The notes: generated from the letters alone by a model not told the origin. A stretch of 64,000 nt of DNA from Paraburkholderia sp. (GCF_024281035.1 NZ_JAMXLH010000029.1:186001-250000), one strand, 5' to 3'; shown: positions 8,937-17,840, numbered from the stretch's first letter. Translations and numbers: made by a program.

Positions 8937-9371
8937 TCAGTCCGCAAGCCGGTAGACCTTGGCGAAGCGCTCTGCCTTCACGACGCCGTAGTCGCCGGGC
9001 GCGTATTGCATGACCCAGTCGCCCGCGGTGCCGGTCAGGCGGTCGCCGCCCGCGGAGCGCACGATCGTGAACGGTTCGTCCATGCGCCGGGCGAGCACGA
9101 CCGCGGGCCGGTTGCGATACGCGCCGGGCGTGCCGTGCGCAAGCGCCGCGTCGGCGGGCAGGTATTTCGCGTCGAAACGTTCGCGCGACACCACCCAGCG
9201 CTCGCCGGTGGAGCCGGTAATGATCGCGTCGCCGAGTGCGTAGCGATTCGGGCCTTCGAGGCTCAGCAGTTCGCCGGGTTCGGCGGCGAAGGTCACGGCG
9301 ACGGTTTCGTCCTTGACGACGCGCTGGGCGGCGGCGTCGGTGCGCAGGTCGAGTTGGGCAAGTTCAATCAT
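8937..9371 (-). CDS. PGDYG-domain protein
   Basis: This 144-residue soluble protein carries the motif APGDYGVV near its C-terminus (about residue 124-131), the signature of the small PGDYG family. It also has two internal repeats of an ADP-ribose or nucleotide-like fold style (GDAIITGSTGERWVVSRERFD and GDWVMQYAPGDYG), suggesting an internal duplication. Function is unknown. It stands alone on the minus strand, convergent with the DUF3022 gene. Confidence 0.7.
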   Translation of the reverse strand: MIELAQLDLRTDAAAQRVVKDETVAVTFAAEPGELLSLEGPNRYALGDAIITGSTGERWVVSRERFDAKYLPADAALAHGTPGAYRNRPAVVLARRMDEPFTIVRSAGGDRLTGTAGDWVMQYAPGDYGVVKAERFAKVYRLAD

Positions 9372-9418
9372 GATGGCGGCAGCGGAACTGCATCGAAAAA
9401 GCGTATTCCAGATGAAGC

Positions 9419-9446
9419 GACGGCCGGACTGAACTGTCCGGCCGTC
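9419..9446. repeat. 11-bp stem inverted repeat between the PGDYG and Spy-like genes
   Basis: GACGGCCGGAC and GTCCGGCCGTC are perfectly complementary with a 6-base loop. It sits 94 bases past the stop of the Spy-like gene on the minus strand. It is a plausible terminator hairpin for that gene, but no T-run follows. Confidence 0.5.
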
Positions 9447-9539
9447 ATGCGGTCCGCAAGGGTACCTTGAATCGCACCGTCGCGCACGCCGTTTTGTGCG
9501 CCGCTTGCGCCAGTTTCGTGCGTGACCGTGTGCGCGGCG

Positions 9540-10067
9540 TTACTGCGCCGCTGCGGCGTCGCTCGCCGGCTTCGCGCGCCCCTTGCCGCGATGCTTCGAA
9601 CGCGGGCCGCCCTTGCCGCCAGCTTCGCGGCCATGGTGACGGAAGGTCTGGTCGGCCAGCGCCTTCTGCTCGGGCGAGAAGCTGTTGTACAGCGGCTCGA
9701 ACGCCGTAACGAGTTTTTGCATGTCCTCGGCGTGGGCCTGGGTGATTTGCGCGTACTGCTTCATGTCGTCGAGCGCGTTACGCGTGGTTTCACCGTTCGC
9801 GCGCTGCTTGAACAGATCGGACATGTTCTGGCTGTTGCTGCGCATCTGATCGGCGAAAGCCTTCCACTGCGGTTCCTGCTCGGGCGTGATTTTCAGTGTG
9901 GAATGCAGGTAGGCGATGCGTTCCTCGACGCGTTGCTGGTGCTCGGCGGCGCGCGCTTCCTGGGTTGCCGCGGCGGGCGCCGAGGCTGCGGCGGTCGTAG
10001 CTGCGGTCTGCGCGAAGGCACCGCTCATCGAAAGCGCGGCAACAAGGACGGCCAAAGTCTTCTTCAT
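9540..10067 (-). CDS. Periplasmic Spy/CpxP-like LTXXQ-motif protein
   Basis: This is a 175-residue protein. Residues 1-21 form a signal peptide ending at GAFAQ. Two copies of an L/ITPEQ-like motif (ITPEQEPQWKAFADQM and FSPEQKALADQ) place it in the Spy/CpxP family of ATP-independent periplasmic chaperones. The C-terminal 30 residues are basic (Lys, Arg, Gly-rich). GAGGAGC lies 6 bases before the ATG at 10067, which decides the start over the longer open frame. In enteric bacteria such genes are controlled by the envelope-stress regulators CpxR and BaeR. The phased repeats just upstream are consistent with a similar regulator. Confidence 0.82.
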   Translation of the reverse strand: MKKTLAVLVAALSMSGAFAQTAATTAAASAPAAATQEARAAEHQQRVEERIAYLHSTLKITPEQEPQWKAFADQMRSNSQNMSDLFKQRANGETTRNALDDMKQYAQITQAHAEDMQKLVTAFEPLYNSFSPEQKALADQTFRHHGREAGGKGGPRSKHRGKGRAKPASDAAAAQ

Positions 10068-10088
10068 TTTTGCTCCTCGGATCATTTC

Positions 10089-10128
10089 GTAGCGATTCGT
10101 AGCGTCACGTAGCGTTTTGTAGCGAGTG
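10089..10128. promoter_or_regulatory. Four 10-bp phased direct repeats (GTAGCG) upstream of the Spy-like gene
   Basis: GTAGCG occurs four times at an exact 10-base period, beginning at 10089, 10099, 10109 and 10119. That is one helical turn per copy. OmpR-family response regulators such as CpxR bind direct repeats of 5-6 bases separated by 5, so this layout fits such a binding site. It lies 22-60 bases upstream of the start codon, so it may also overlap the 5' untranslated region. Confidence 0.5.
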
Positions 10129-10359
10129 GGACTCAATACCGGACCAATTGCAGCCGATATTAGTACCACGATAACGTCCGGCTGCGATGGCGGCGCGACA
10201 ACTGCTTACAAGTGATACGCGCGGAAATCGCTGCAAATGCCTGCGAGCGCACGATGAAACGCGAGTGCAAGCCTGTCCGATGCCACCGGCCAATGGCTCG
10301 CACGCCGCGCGGCGCGCGATAATGACGCCACATCCTTTTGACTGTGAGACGTCCCATCG

Positions 10360-10824
10360 ATGAGACCGCCGCGCCTCGACCAACTCGACGACCTCGACCG
10401 CAGCCTTGTCGCGCTGCTGCAGGAAAACGCACGCGAGAGCGTTGCAAACCTCGCGCGCCGGCTGGGCGTTGCGCGCACGACGGTGCTTGCGCGCATCGGT
10501 CGGCTGGAGCGCTCGCAGGTCATTGCGGGCTATGGCGTGCGGCTAGGCCAGGACGTGCTCGATGCGAGTCTTCAGGCGTGGGTGGGGCTCATCATCGCGC
10601 CCAAGCATGGCGCCGACGTGCAGAAGCGTCTCGGCAAGATGCACGAGGTGCAGCTGCTCTGCGCGGTCAGCGGCGAATATGACTACGTCGCCTGGCTGCG
10701 CGCCGAAACGCCGGACCGCCTCAACGATCTGCTCGACCAGATCGGCGGCATCCCCGGCGTCGAGCGCACGACGACCTCGATCGTGCTCGCGCGCAAGATC
10801 GACCGCGGCATGGTCACGGGCTGA
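10360..10824 (+). CDS. Lrp/AsnC-family transcriptional regulator
   Basis: This is a 154-residue regulator. Residues 1-60 form the winged helix-turn-helix (DLDRSLVALLQENARESVANLARRLG region). The rest is the RAM effector domain, with the typical G-YDYVAWLRA strand and a C-terminal segment ending RTTTSIVLARK. Lrp-like proteins sense amino acids and usually control neighbouring amino acid metabolism genes. The saccharopine dehydrogenase-like gene begins 202 bases downstream in the same direction and is the likely target. Confidence 0.9.
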   Translation: MRPPRLDQLDDLDRSLVALLQENARESVANLARRLGVARTTVLARIGRLERSQVIAGYGVRLGQDVLDASLQAWVGLIIAPKHGADVQKRLGKMHEVQLLCAVSGEYDYVAWLRAETPDRLNDLLDQIGGIPGVERTTTSIVLARKIDRGMVTG

Positions 10825-11026
10825 AGGCGCAGCGGGAGTCAGGCCGACTTGTTTCGGCCCGGATCGGCCTGTTTCGACGAATCGTCGAATAGCCCGGTCT
10901 AAACGTCGAACATTGAGGTCGAAACGCAGCACTTTGCGTCTATAAACCATTTACGCATCTCCCTAGACTGTCTTTAGCGGGCGCGGCACTGCCCCGACCC
11001 ATAAAACCAAGCAAAGGAGATGCAAG

Positions 11027-12133
11027 ATGAAAGTTGCGATTGCCGGCGCTGGCCTGATTGGCCACACCATTGCCCACATGCTGCGCGAGACCGGCGACTA
11101 CGAAGTGGTTGCCCTTGACCGCGACCCGAAAGCGCTCGAAAAAATCGCTGCGGACGGCATTCCCGTCGAGCGCGTCGACTCCGCCGATGGCGCCGCGCTG
11201 CGCAGTGCGCTCGCCGGCTACGACGCGCTCGTGAATGCGCTGCCGTACTACCTCGCCGTGAACGTGGCGTCGGCGGCGAAGGGGGCGGGCGTCCATTACT
11301 TCGACCTCACCGAGGACGTGCGCGCGACGCACGCGATCCGCACGCTCGCCGAGGGCGCCGATCACGTCTTCATGCCGCAGTGCGGCCTCGCACCCGGCTT
11401 TATCGGCATCGCGGCGCATGCGCTTGCGAGCCACTTCACCGAGATCCGCGACGTCAAGATGCGCGTGGGTGCGCTGCCGCAATTCCCGACCAACGCGCTC
11501 AAATACAACCTGACCTGGAGCGTGGACGGCCTCATCAACGAGTACTGCCAGCCGTGCGAAGCGATTCGCGACGGCCGCACGCAATGGGTGCAGCCGCTCG
11601 AAGGCCTCGAACACTTTTCGCTGGACGGTGTGGAGTACGAGGCGTTCAACACCTCGGGCGGGCTCGGCACGCTGTGCGAGACGCTGGCCGGGCGCGTCGA
11701 ATCGCTCGACTACAAGTCGGTGCGCTATCCGGGGCATCGCGAGTTGATGCAGTTCCTGCTCGAAGACCTGCGCCTTGCCACCGACCGCGACACGCTCAAG
11801 TCGATCCTGCGCCGCGCGGTGCCCGAGACCGAGCAGGATGTCGTGCTGATCTTCATGACCGTGACAGGCATGCGCAACGGCCGTCTCGTGCAGGAAGTGC
11901 TGACGCGCAAGATCTTCGCCAAGACGGTGTGCGGCGTGCCGATGAGCGCGATCCAGATCACCACGGCGGGCGCGATGTGCGCCGTGCTCGACCTGTTCCG
12001 CGAGAAGAAGCTGCCGCAACAGGGCTTCGTGCGCCAGGAGCAGGTGCTGCTCGATCAGTTCCTCGCGAACCGCTTCGGGCAGGTGTACGAGGGCGCGACG
12101 CTCGACGCCCGCGCACTGGCGCCGCTGGCGTAA
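11027..12133 (+). CDS. Saccharopine dehydrogenase-family oxidoreductase
   Basis: This is a 368-residue protein. The Rossmann motif GAGLIGHTIAHML at 7-19 binds NAD(P), followed by an acidic residue at the end of the second strand (VVALDRD). The C-terminal half is the saccharopine dehydrogenase catalytic-like domain. AAAGGAGATG lies immediately upstream, giving a strong ribosome binding site. Bacterial members include lysine 6-dehydrogenases and carboxynorspermidine dehydrogenases, so a role in lysine or polyamine metabolism is likely but not proved. The Lrp-type regulator gene upstream fits amino acid control. Confidence 0.83.
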   Translation: MKVAIAGAGLIGHTIAHMLRETGDYEVVALDRDPKALEKIAADGIPVERVDSADGAALRSALAGYDALVNALPYYLAVNVASAAKGAGVHYFDLTEDVRATHAIRTLAEGADHVFMPQCGLAPGFIGIAAHALASHFTEIRDVKMRVGALPQFPTNALKYNLTWSVDGLINEYCQPCEAIRDGRTQWVQPLEGLEHFSLDGVEYEAFNTSGGLGTLCETLAGRVESLDYKSVRYPGHRELMQFLLEDLRLATDRDTLKSILRRAVPETEQDVVLIFMTVTGMRNGRLVQEVLTRKIFAKTVCGVPMSAIQITTAGAMCAVLDLFREKKLPQQGFVRQEQVLLDQFLANRFGQVYEGATLDARALAPLA

Positions 12134-12182
12134 GGGAATCGCAGGCGGCGTCGGGCGGTCTGTGGGTGGCCTGTGGGCGGCC

Positions 12183-12776
12183 TTAGGGCGTCGCCGTCGC
12201 CTGCACGATGCGCTGCAGCAATGCGTCGTAGTCGGACTCGCCGGGCGCCGTGCTGTCGAAGACGATGAGGCCTTCGAGCTGCGCGCCCGAGGGCACGAAG
12301 CGGCGCTGCCGGTATTCGTCCCAGTGTGTGAGCTTGTAGGCATCGTTCGGGTTGCCGCGTCCGATGATGCGGCGGTGTGCCGTGTCTTCGGCTGTCTGCA
12401 CCCAGACCACGGAGAGCGCCACCTTCGGCCCGATGTCGAGCCACGCACGGTCGAAGAGCCGCCGGTCGCGAATCTCACGCGAAAGCGGCCCGACGACGAT
12501 CACGCTCACGCCGAGTTCGAGGTTTTCGCGGGCGGTATCTATCAGGCCCTGATACTCGGGGTCGCGCAGGTGCTTCAGGTAGAGGGGGCTGTCGCGGTCG
12601 TTCGGATCGTGCGTGAGCGCCCCCATGGCAGCGGAGCTGTAACGGCCATACAGCGTGTCTTTATCGAGCAGGCAGAATGCTTCGCCCGTCGCGCGGCCAA
12701 GCGGTCCGATCAGGCGTTTCGCGAGCGATGTCTTGCCAGTGCCAGCGTGGCCGCAGATGAAAACGAGGCGTGTCAC
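12183..12776 (-). CDS. P-loop ATPase/kinase-like protein
   Basis: This 197-residue protein begins at a GTG that overlaps the stop codon of the small gene before it (GTGA overlap), a sign of translational coupling. The P-loop GHAGTGKTS is at residues 9-17. DKDTLYGRY is a probable substrate lid, and a later R-IIGRGNPND stretch resembles the LID of small-molecule kinases in the AAA/zeta-toxin-like kinase group. No transmembrane segment is present. Its substrate is unknown. It is convergent with the saccharopine dehydrogenase-like gene. Confidence 0.75.
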   Translation of the reverse strand: MTRLVFICGHAGTGKTSLAKRLIGPLGRATGEAFCLLDKDTLYGRYSSAAMGALTHDPNDRDSPLYLKHLRDPEYQGLIDTARENLELGVSVIVVGPLSREIRDRRLFDRAWLDIGPKVALSVVWVQTAEDTAHRRIIGRGNPNDAYKLTHWDEYRQRRFVPSGAQLEGLIVFDSTAPGESDYDALLQRIVQATATP

Positions 12777-12886
12777 GAAAGGTGGTTCTCCGCATCGGTG
12801 AATTGCACGTCTTCGCCGCGAGCGTTCGCGTCCAGCCACCTCGCGTCGACGATGCCGATGCCGGGTATCCACGAGAAATGCAGCAT
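12773..12886 (-). CDS. 37-residue peptide translationally coupled to the P-loop protein
   Basis: An ATG at 12886 with AAGGAG about 9 bases upstream opens a 37-codon frame (MLHFSWIPGIGIVDARWLD start). The TGA stop overlaps the GTG start of the P-loop gene by four bases. The strong ribosome binding site and the exact overlap argue that it is translated. The protein is acidic at its C-terminus and resembles nothing I know. It may be a leader peptide that controls translation of the kinase-like gene, or a partner protein. Confidence 0.6.
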   Translation of the reverse strand: MLHFSWIPGIGIVDARWLDANARGEDVQFTDAENHLS

Positions 12887-13125
12887 TGATTCAGTCTCCT
12901 TTTGCGCGCAGCGGCGCGGGCGCGCCACGCACGTTGCCAGATCGGTAAGATCGATCATCGCCGTTATGCACGTACCGTGCAAGCGCACACGAATGCGCCT
13001 TGTCGCGGACAGGCATGATGAACACACGCGCCGCGCGTGCCGGTGAAATCAACGGTAATAAATAGAAATATACGAAAATAGGCCGAAACAACCCGGCAGA
13101 CCGATACAGACAGGGGACGCGTTTC

Positions 13126-13647
13126 ATGCTTTCGCGTGTGTTCCATGCATTGCTCGCACCGTGCGCAATGACGCGTCATGGGGCATGCCGCTGCCTGCGC
13201 GCCGCAGCCCAGGCACTAGCGCTTGCCGTGCTCATTGCCTTCACCACGCTTACCGCGCTTACCGCGCTTACGATCGGCGGCTGCGCCGAAACGCCCGCGC
13301 CGCCGGTGCCGTTCAGGCCGGTGCCCGCCGAGCGCATCGTGTTGCCCGGCTATACGCAACCGGGGGAAGGGCGCGTCGCCGTGGATGTGCGGCGCGAGCG
13401 CACCAACAATCTGGTCGTCAAGTTTCGCGATGCGCCGCTCTACGTCGATGGCGAGCGGGTCGCCGACCTGATGAACGGCGAGCACGTCGTCCTGTACCTG
13501 CGTGCCGGCGTGCACCGCATCGCCGTGACGACGCAGTTCGACCCCGTGGTGGAGATCCGTTTCGTGGTCGATCCGCGCTATACGAACATCGCGAATGTAT
13601 CGTTCGATACCGACCATCGCATCCTGATCCGCCGCGTCGCACGTTGA
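13126..13647 (+). CDS. Putative lipoprotein
   Basis: This is a 173-residue protein with a long basic and hydrophobic N-terminus. The signal peptide contains a repeated TLTALTALT segment (encoded by a 9-base tandem repeat) and ends in a lipobox-like TIGGC at about residues 49-53. It would be anchored to a membrane by a diacylglyceryl-Cys. The mature domain of about 120 residues looks like a beta-rich fold, with VDGERVADLMNGEHVVLYL similar to PEGA-like or carbohydrate-binding strands. A shorter start at the ATG near residue 15 is possible. Function unknown. Confidence 0.65.
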   Translation: MLSRVFHALLAPCAMTRHGACRCLRAAAQALALAVLIAFTTLTALTALTIGGCAETPAPPVPFRPVPAERIVLPGYTQPGEGRVAVDVRRERTNNLVVKFRDAPLYVDGERVADLMNGEHVVLYLRAGVHRIAVTTQFDPVVEIRFVVDPRYTNIANVSFDTDHRILIRRVAR

Positions 13648-15099
13648 TGTTCTTGCAACTTGTTCCGTAACGGCGATGCCGCATGCATGCGAGTTCGTCG
13701 TCTAGAGGCACACGTCGAAGCGATTCGCACGGTCGCCCGGCATGCCGGTTTGCTCAAGCGCGGATTTGCGATTCTCAGGCAACCGAGCTTGCGATCGATC
13801 GGCGTGATTGCATGACGCATCGGCGCGCAAATTGCGGCAAAGCTACATCGGCGCACACCTCTTCGCCGCGTGCGGCGCGGCAGTGGGGTCGTTGACGTTG
13901 CTGGCCCGCACTCGCAGGCCCGCGTGCGCCTGAATCGTTGCCTCCAATCGATGACGCGGGTAGTCCGCGCAGCAAAGCGGGAGACCCGCCATGCGGGTTT
14001 TGCGCATTCGCCACCGTGTCTTCGGCGTCGCACAGTGAAATATGCGCTCAAGAAATGCGCCGCCAGGCCGTTATGCGATACGTGTTGGTGACGAAACTAG
14101 CGCGTGCGGCCGGAGCGTGGCTGTGAGTGCTGCGCTTCGCGCGCCACCGCCCAAATGCCCGCGTGCCGCGTGTGCCGGTGGATCGAACCGGTCTGCGCGG
14201 GTGCTGCGTGCGCTTCGCTACCCGCGTCGCGCGCGGCCAGGCTCGCGACTACAGGATCGTGATGGATGCAATTGCCCCCGACGTGATGTCTGCAGCGGCT
14301 GAAATGCTGAGGAAGACGCGTGTCGGCAACACTGACGAGCAACCGGCGTGCGCCGGTACCGGCCTCGACCGCCGCGCGGGCGAGGCGTCGGAGTGGGTGG
14401 TCGCGGGCCATCGCGTGAGTGACGCACTCCGCCTGCGTCACCGATCGGCTCGACGCCCCGCGAGCGAGCGCGGCGCCATGACGAACCAGTCGTTGGCCGC
14501 GCAACGAGCCAGGGTTGCCCCGCAGGCTAGTCAAGGTGCATATGCATGTCCGGCGCACAGCGATTTTTTTAATGCAATCGCGCCCGTGACAATGTTCATG
14601 CTGTTCTTCCGGCCCGGCTTGCGCCTGCTCACTTACGATACGCCCGGCGCGAGCCTCATGCCGGAACTCGCGGTCATGACAGAGGGAACGGCGCTCGTGT
14701 TCGCTGTTGCGTTTGCTGTTGCCTTATTTGTCAGCGCAGTTGGCGCGGGGCACGTGCTACAGGTCATGGCGAGCGTCGCGATCGACGGTTCGGAACCGAT
14801 GAGCGACAGGGCGCCGGTGCCTGGCGGGAACGGTGCAAGCGGCCTGAAAGGACGAAAGAGACTGAAGGGGCTGAAGGAACCGATGGAACGCATCATTGCC
14901 GGCGCGGTGTTCGGGGCATCTGTGCCCGACATGCGCTGCAGCTGCATACGAAGGACATAACAATCGACAGAGGGCGCGGTCTGCGCGGCAGTGGTGGACC
15001 GTCGAGGGCAATAGCCGCATCGCGGCGCGCAGTTGGAGGTGGAGCGCGCACGGCGAGACGGCCGCAACAGGCAGCAAACGAGGCAGGAGCAACAGAAAG
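13648..15099. other. 1.45-kb stretch without a recognisable gene
   Basis: Open frames here are short, mutually overlapping and of random composition on both strands. The best candidate is a plus-strand frame from an ATG at 14478 to 14960, which has one hydrophobic segment but no ribosome binding site or family signature. A small hairpin, ACCCGC-CAT-GCGGGT followed by T residues at 13984-14001, could be a weak plus-strand terminator. The segment upstream of rbsR has purine-rich tracts. No tRNA, insertion sequence end or long repeat is visible. Confidence 0.6.
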
Positions 15100-16137
15100 A
15101 TGGCGACGATCAAGGATGTGGCTGCCGTGGCAGGGGTGTCGTTCACGACGGTGTCGCATGTGGTGAACAATTCGCGGCCTGTGTCGGCCGACGTTCGAAC
15201 CAAGGTCGAGCGCGCGATCCGCGAGCTCAACTACGTGCCGTCGGCGGTGGCGCGTTCGCTCAAGGCGCGGGCAACGGCGACGATCGGGCTGCTGGTGCCG
15301 AACGGCACGAATCCCTATTTCGCGGAGCTCGCGCGCGGCGTCGAGGATGGTTGCGCGCAGAAGGGCTACTGCGTGTTCTTCTGCAACTCGGACGACGATC
15401 CGGCCAAGCAGCGCAGCTATCTGCGCGTGCTGCAGGAAAAGCGCATCGACGGGCTGATCCTGGCATCGGCCGGCGACGACGCCGTGCTCGCGGCGACGCT
15501 CGCCGAAGCGCGCGAGCCGCTCGTCGTCGTGGATCGCAACATCGAAGGGCTCGACGCCGATCTCGTGCAGATCGACCATGAGCGCGGCGCGTGGCTCGCG
15601 ACGCGGCATCTGATCGAACTCGGCCACCTGCGCATCGGCTGCATCACCGGACCGGTTTCGACGGCCGTGAGCGCGATGCGCGTGCATGGCTTTCTGCGCG
15701 CGATGGCCGGACGCGGCATCGAAATCCCGCCGGGCGCGATCGTCGAAAGCGACTTCTCGGGCTCGGGCGGCTATCTCGCCGCAGCGCAGCTCCTCGATAC
15801 GGTGCGCCCCACCGCGATCTTCGCCTGCAACGACATGATGGGCATCGGCGCGCTGCGCGCCGCGGCCGAGCGCGGTCTTTCGGTGCCGGGAGACTGCTCG
15901 GTCATCGGTTTCGACGATATCGAGTTCGGCCATTTCACCTGGCCCACGCTGTCGACGGTGGGACAATCGGTGCGCGCGCTCGGCGAGATGGCCGCGCTCA
16001 CGCTGATCGAGCGGATTTCGGGGGCCGCTGAAGCCGGCGCACCCGGACGCCGGCGCCTGATGGCGCCGCGCCTCATCGCGCGCGAATCGACCGGGCCGCT
16101 CGTTAGCGTCTCGGACGTGAAGTCGCTCGCGGCCTGA
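15100..16137 (+). CDS. rbsR: LacI-family repressor, probable ribose repressor
   Basis: This is a 345-residue regulator. Residues 1-50 form the LacI helix-turn-helix (MATIKDVAAVAGVSFTTVSH) with hinge helix YVPSAVARSLK. Residues 60-330 form the periplasmic-binding-protein-like sugar domain (LLVPNGTNPYFAELARG). AGGAGC lies 8-9 bases upstream of the ATG at 15100. The ribokinase gene follows after 100 bases in the same direction, which supports an RbsR role. No ribose transporter genes are in the window. Confidence 0.85.
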   Translation: MATIKDVAAVAGVSFTTVSHVVNNSRPVSADVRTKVERAIRELNYVPSAVARSLKARATATIGLLVPNGTNPYFAELARGVEDGCAQKGYCVFFCNSDDDPAKQRSYLRVLQEKRIDGLILASAGDDAVLAATLAEAREPLVVVDRNIEGLDADLVQIDHERGAWLATRHLIELGHLRIGCITGPVSTAVSAMRVHGFLRAMAGRGIEIPPGAIVESDFSGSGGYLAAAQLLDTVRPTAIFACNDMMGIGALRAAAERGLSVPGDCSVIGFDDIEFGHFTWPTLSTVGQSVRALGEMAALTLIERISGAAEAGAPGRRRLMAPRLIARESTGPLVSVSDVKSLAA

Positions 16138-16237
16138 GGCGGGATGCGTCAGGGGAACATGCGAAGCAATCCGCGGGGAACGTGGCGTACACCGGAGCGT
16201 CCGTCGCACGATGCATCGCATTGAACCAGGAGCGACC

Positions 16238-17176
16238 GTGGCGGCAGAGAGATTCACACGGCCTGCGGGCGGACGCGTTGCGGTGGTCGGCAGCCTGAAC
16301 ATGGATCTGGTCGTGCGCGCGCCGCGCCTGCCGCAACCGGGCGAAACGCTCGCAGGTAGCGCGTTCGCGCAGGTGGCGGGCGGCAAGGGCGGCAACCAGG
16401 CCGTGGCCGCCGCACGCCTTGGTGCGCGGGTCGCCATCATCGGCTGCGTTGGCGCCGATGCCAACGGCGAGCAACTGCGCGCGGGACTCGTCGCGCAAGA
16501 CATCGATTGCGCTGCGCTGGAAATCTCGCCGCGCGCGCCGACGGGCATGGCGCTGATCGTCGTCGACGAGGCGAGCCAGAACACGATCGTCATCGTCGCG
16601 GGCAGCAACGGCGAGGTTTCGCCCAGCACGATTGCGCAGCACGAAGCGGTACTGGCCCAGGCGGACATCGTGGTCTGCCAGCTCGAAACGCCGCCTGACT
16701 CCGTGCATGCGGCGCTCGCCGCAGCGAAACGGCTTGGCAAGACCACAATCCTCAATCCCGCGCCCGCCACGGGGCCGCTCCCGGCAGACTGGCTGCCGCT
16801 CGTCGATTACCTTGTGCCCAACGAACTCGAAGCCTCGGCGCTCACAGGCCTGCCTGCGAGCACGCCCGCCGAGGCCGCGCGCGCCGCACTCGCATTGCGT
16901 GACGCGGGCGCGCGCAACGTGCTCGTGACACTCGGCGCGCAGGGCGTCTGCGCACTGCTCGACGACGCGCCGCCCGCGCACTGGCCTGCGCCGCGCGTCA
17001 CGGCCGTCGACACGACCGCGGCAGGCGACACGTTTATCGGTGCTTTGGCCGCGAGGCTGGCGCACGGCGTCGCGGCGCCGGCGGCGGTGCAGTTCGCGCT
17101 GCGCGCGGCGGCGGTCTCCGTCACGCGCGCGGGTGCGCAACCGTCGATTCCGGGCCTCGACGACGTACCCACCTGA
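16238..17176 (+). CDS. rbsK: Ribokinase
   Basis: This is a 312-residue PfkB-family kinase that phosphorylates ribose to ribose-5-phosphate with ATP. The N-terminal signature VVGSLNMDLVVRAPRLP, the GGKGGNQAVAAARLG motif and the C-terminal DTTAAGDTFIGAL signature, with catalytic Asp in GD, are all present. The GTG at 16238 is preferred because AGGAGCGACC sits just before it. An ATG 9 codons earlier has no such site. It probably forms an operon with the LacI-type gene upstream. Confidence 0.92.
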   Translation: MAAERFTRPAGGRVAVVGSLNMDLVVRAPRLPQPGETLAGSAFAQVAGGKGGNQAVAAARLGARVAIIGCVGADANGEQLRAGLVAQDIDCAALEISPRAPTGMALIVVDEASQNTIVIVAGSNGEVSPSTIAQHEAVLAQADIVVCQLETPPDSVHAALAAAKRLGKTTILNPAPATGPLPADWLPLVDYLVPNELEASALTGLPASTPAEAARAALALRDAGARNVLVTLGAQGVCALLDDAPPAHWPAPRVTAVDTTAAGDTFIGALAARLAHGVAAPAAVQFALRAAAVSVTRAGAQPSIPGLDDVPT

Positions 17177-17396
17177 ATCCCTCGACTGCCGCACCGCGTT
17201 TGCGCCACGTTGTCTCCTGGATGTTCGGCTGGTGTTCCCCTATAGCCGCTGCAATCTTCATACCAAATGGTCCTTTTCAAGGCGGCCAGACGTTTGCCGT
17301 AAACGACGTAACGAGCGGACGTAACGAGCGGACGTAAAGAACGGCGATTCTTGTCATGACGTACGCCATGCGCCGCCACGTCATCGAGGGGAGATC

Positions 17397-17840
17397 ATGA
17401 AACCGGGCATCGGCATCAAGGCGCGCGTCGGCCTCACGCTGGCGCTTCTCGCGACGCTTGCCGCCGTCGCCGGGGTGCTCGCATTGCCGGGCCTCGCCCG
17501 GTCCAGCGAGGACTGGCACGATACCTGTGCGAACGAAATGTTCAGCCAGCGGGCAATTGACGTCGCCGAACTGTATGCCGCACGCGAACATCTCGTACTG
17601 GACCGCGCCGGATTCGAGATCGGCACGCCTGAGGTCGCCCCGACACTGCGGCGCGCGCGCATGATGCGCGGCATCTCGGACGAATGGTGGAAGAAGTCCA
17701 TCGACTTGCCGCTCGGCGCCGAAGAAGACCGTTTTGCGCGGGCAGTGTCGGCGCGGCGCGATGCGCTGCACGAGGCCGCCGACGCGTTCGCGGCGGTCAT
17801 CCTGGCTGGCGAGAGCAACGGCGCACGGGAAACGTGCTAG
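17397..17840 (+). CDS. Stand-alone 4HB-MCP-like sensor domain protein
   Basis: This is a 147-residue protein. Residues 10-35 form an N-terminal membrane helix, followed by about 110 residues that resemble the periplasmic four-helix bundle of methyl-accepting chemotaxis proteins (AAREHLVLDRAGFEI, then TPEVAPTLRRARMMRG, EEDRFARAVSARRDALHEA). It ends without the second transmembrane helix, HAMP domain or signalling domain. GAGGGGAG gives a good ribosome binding site at 17397. A perfect-looking terminator follows. It may be a decayed chemoreceptor or an independent small membrane-anchored periplasmic protein. Confidence 0.62.
   Translation: MKPGIGIKARVGLTLALLATLAAVAGVLALPGLARSSEDWHDTCANEMFSQRAIDVAELYAAREHLVLDRAGFEIGTPEVAPTLRRARMMRGISDEWWKKSIDLPLGAEEDRFARAVSARRDALHEAADAFAAVILAGESNGARETC

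Noticed and set aside
10940..12478. 512-codon minus-strand frame
   Set aside because: Antisense to the saccharopine dehydrogenase-like gene. No start site or family match.
12183..13027. Toxin-antitoxin pair (zeta-like kinase and 37-residue antitoxin)
   Set aside because: The small peptide has no similarity to known antitoxins. The kinase has the fold type, but no toxin signature I can confirm. Kept as a coupled small gene only.
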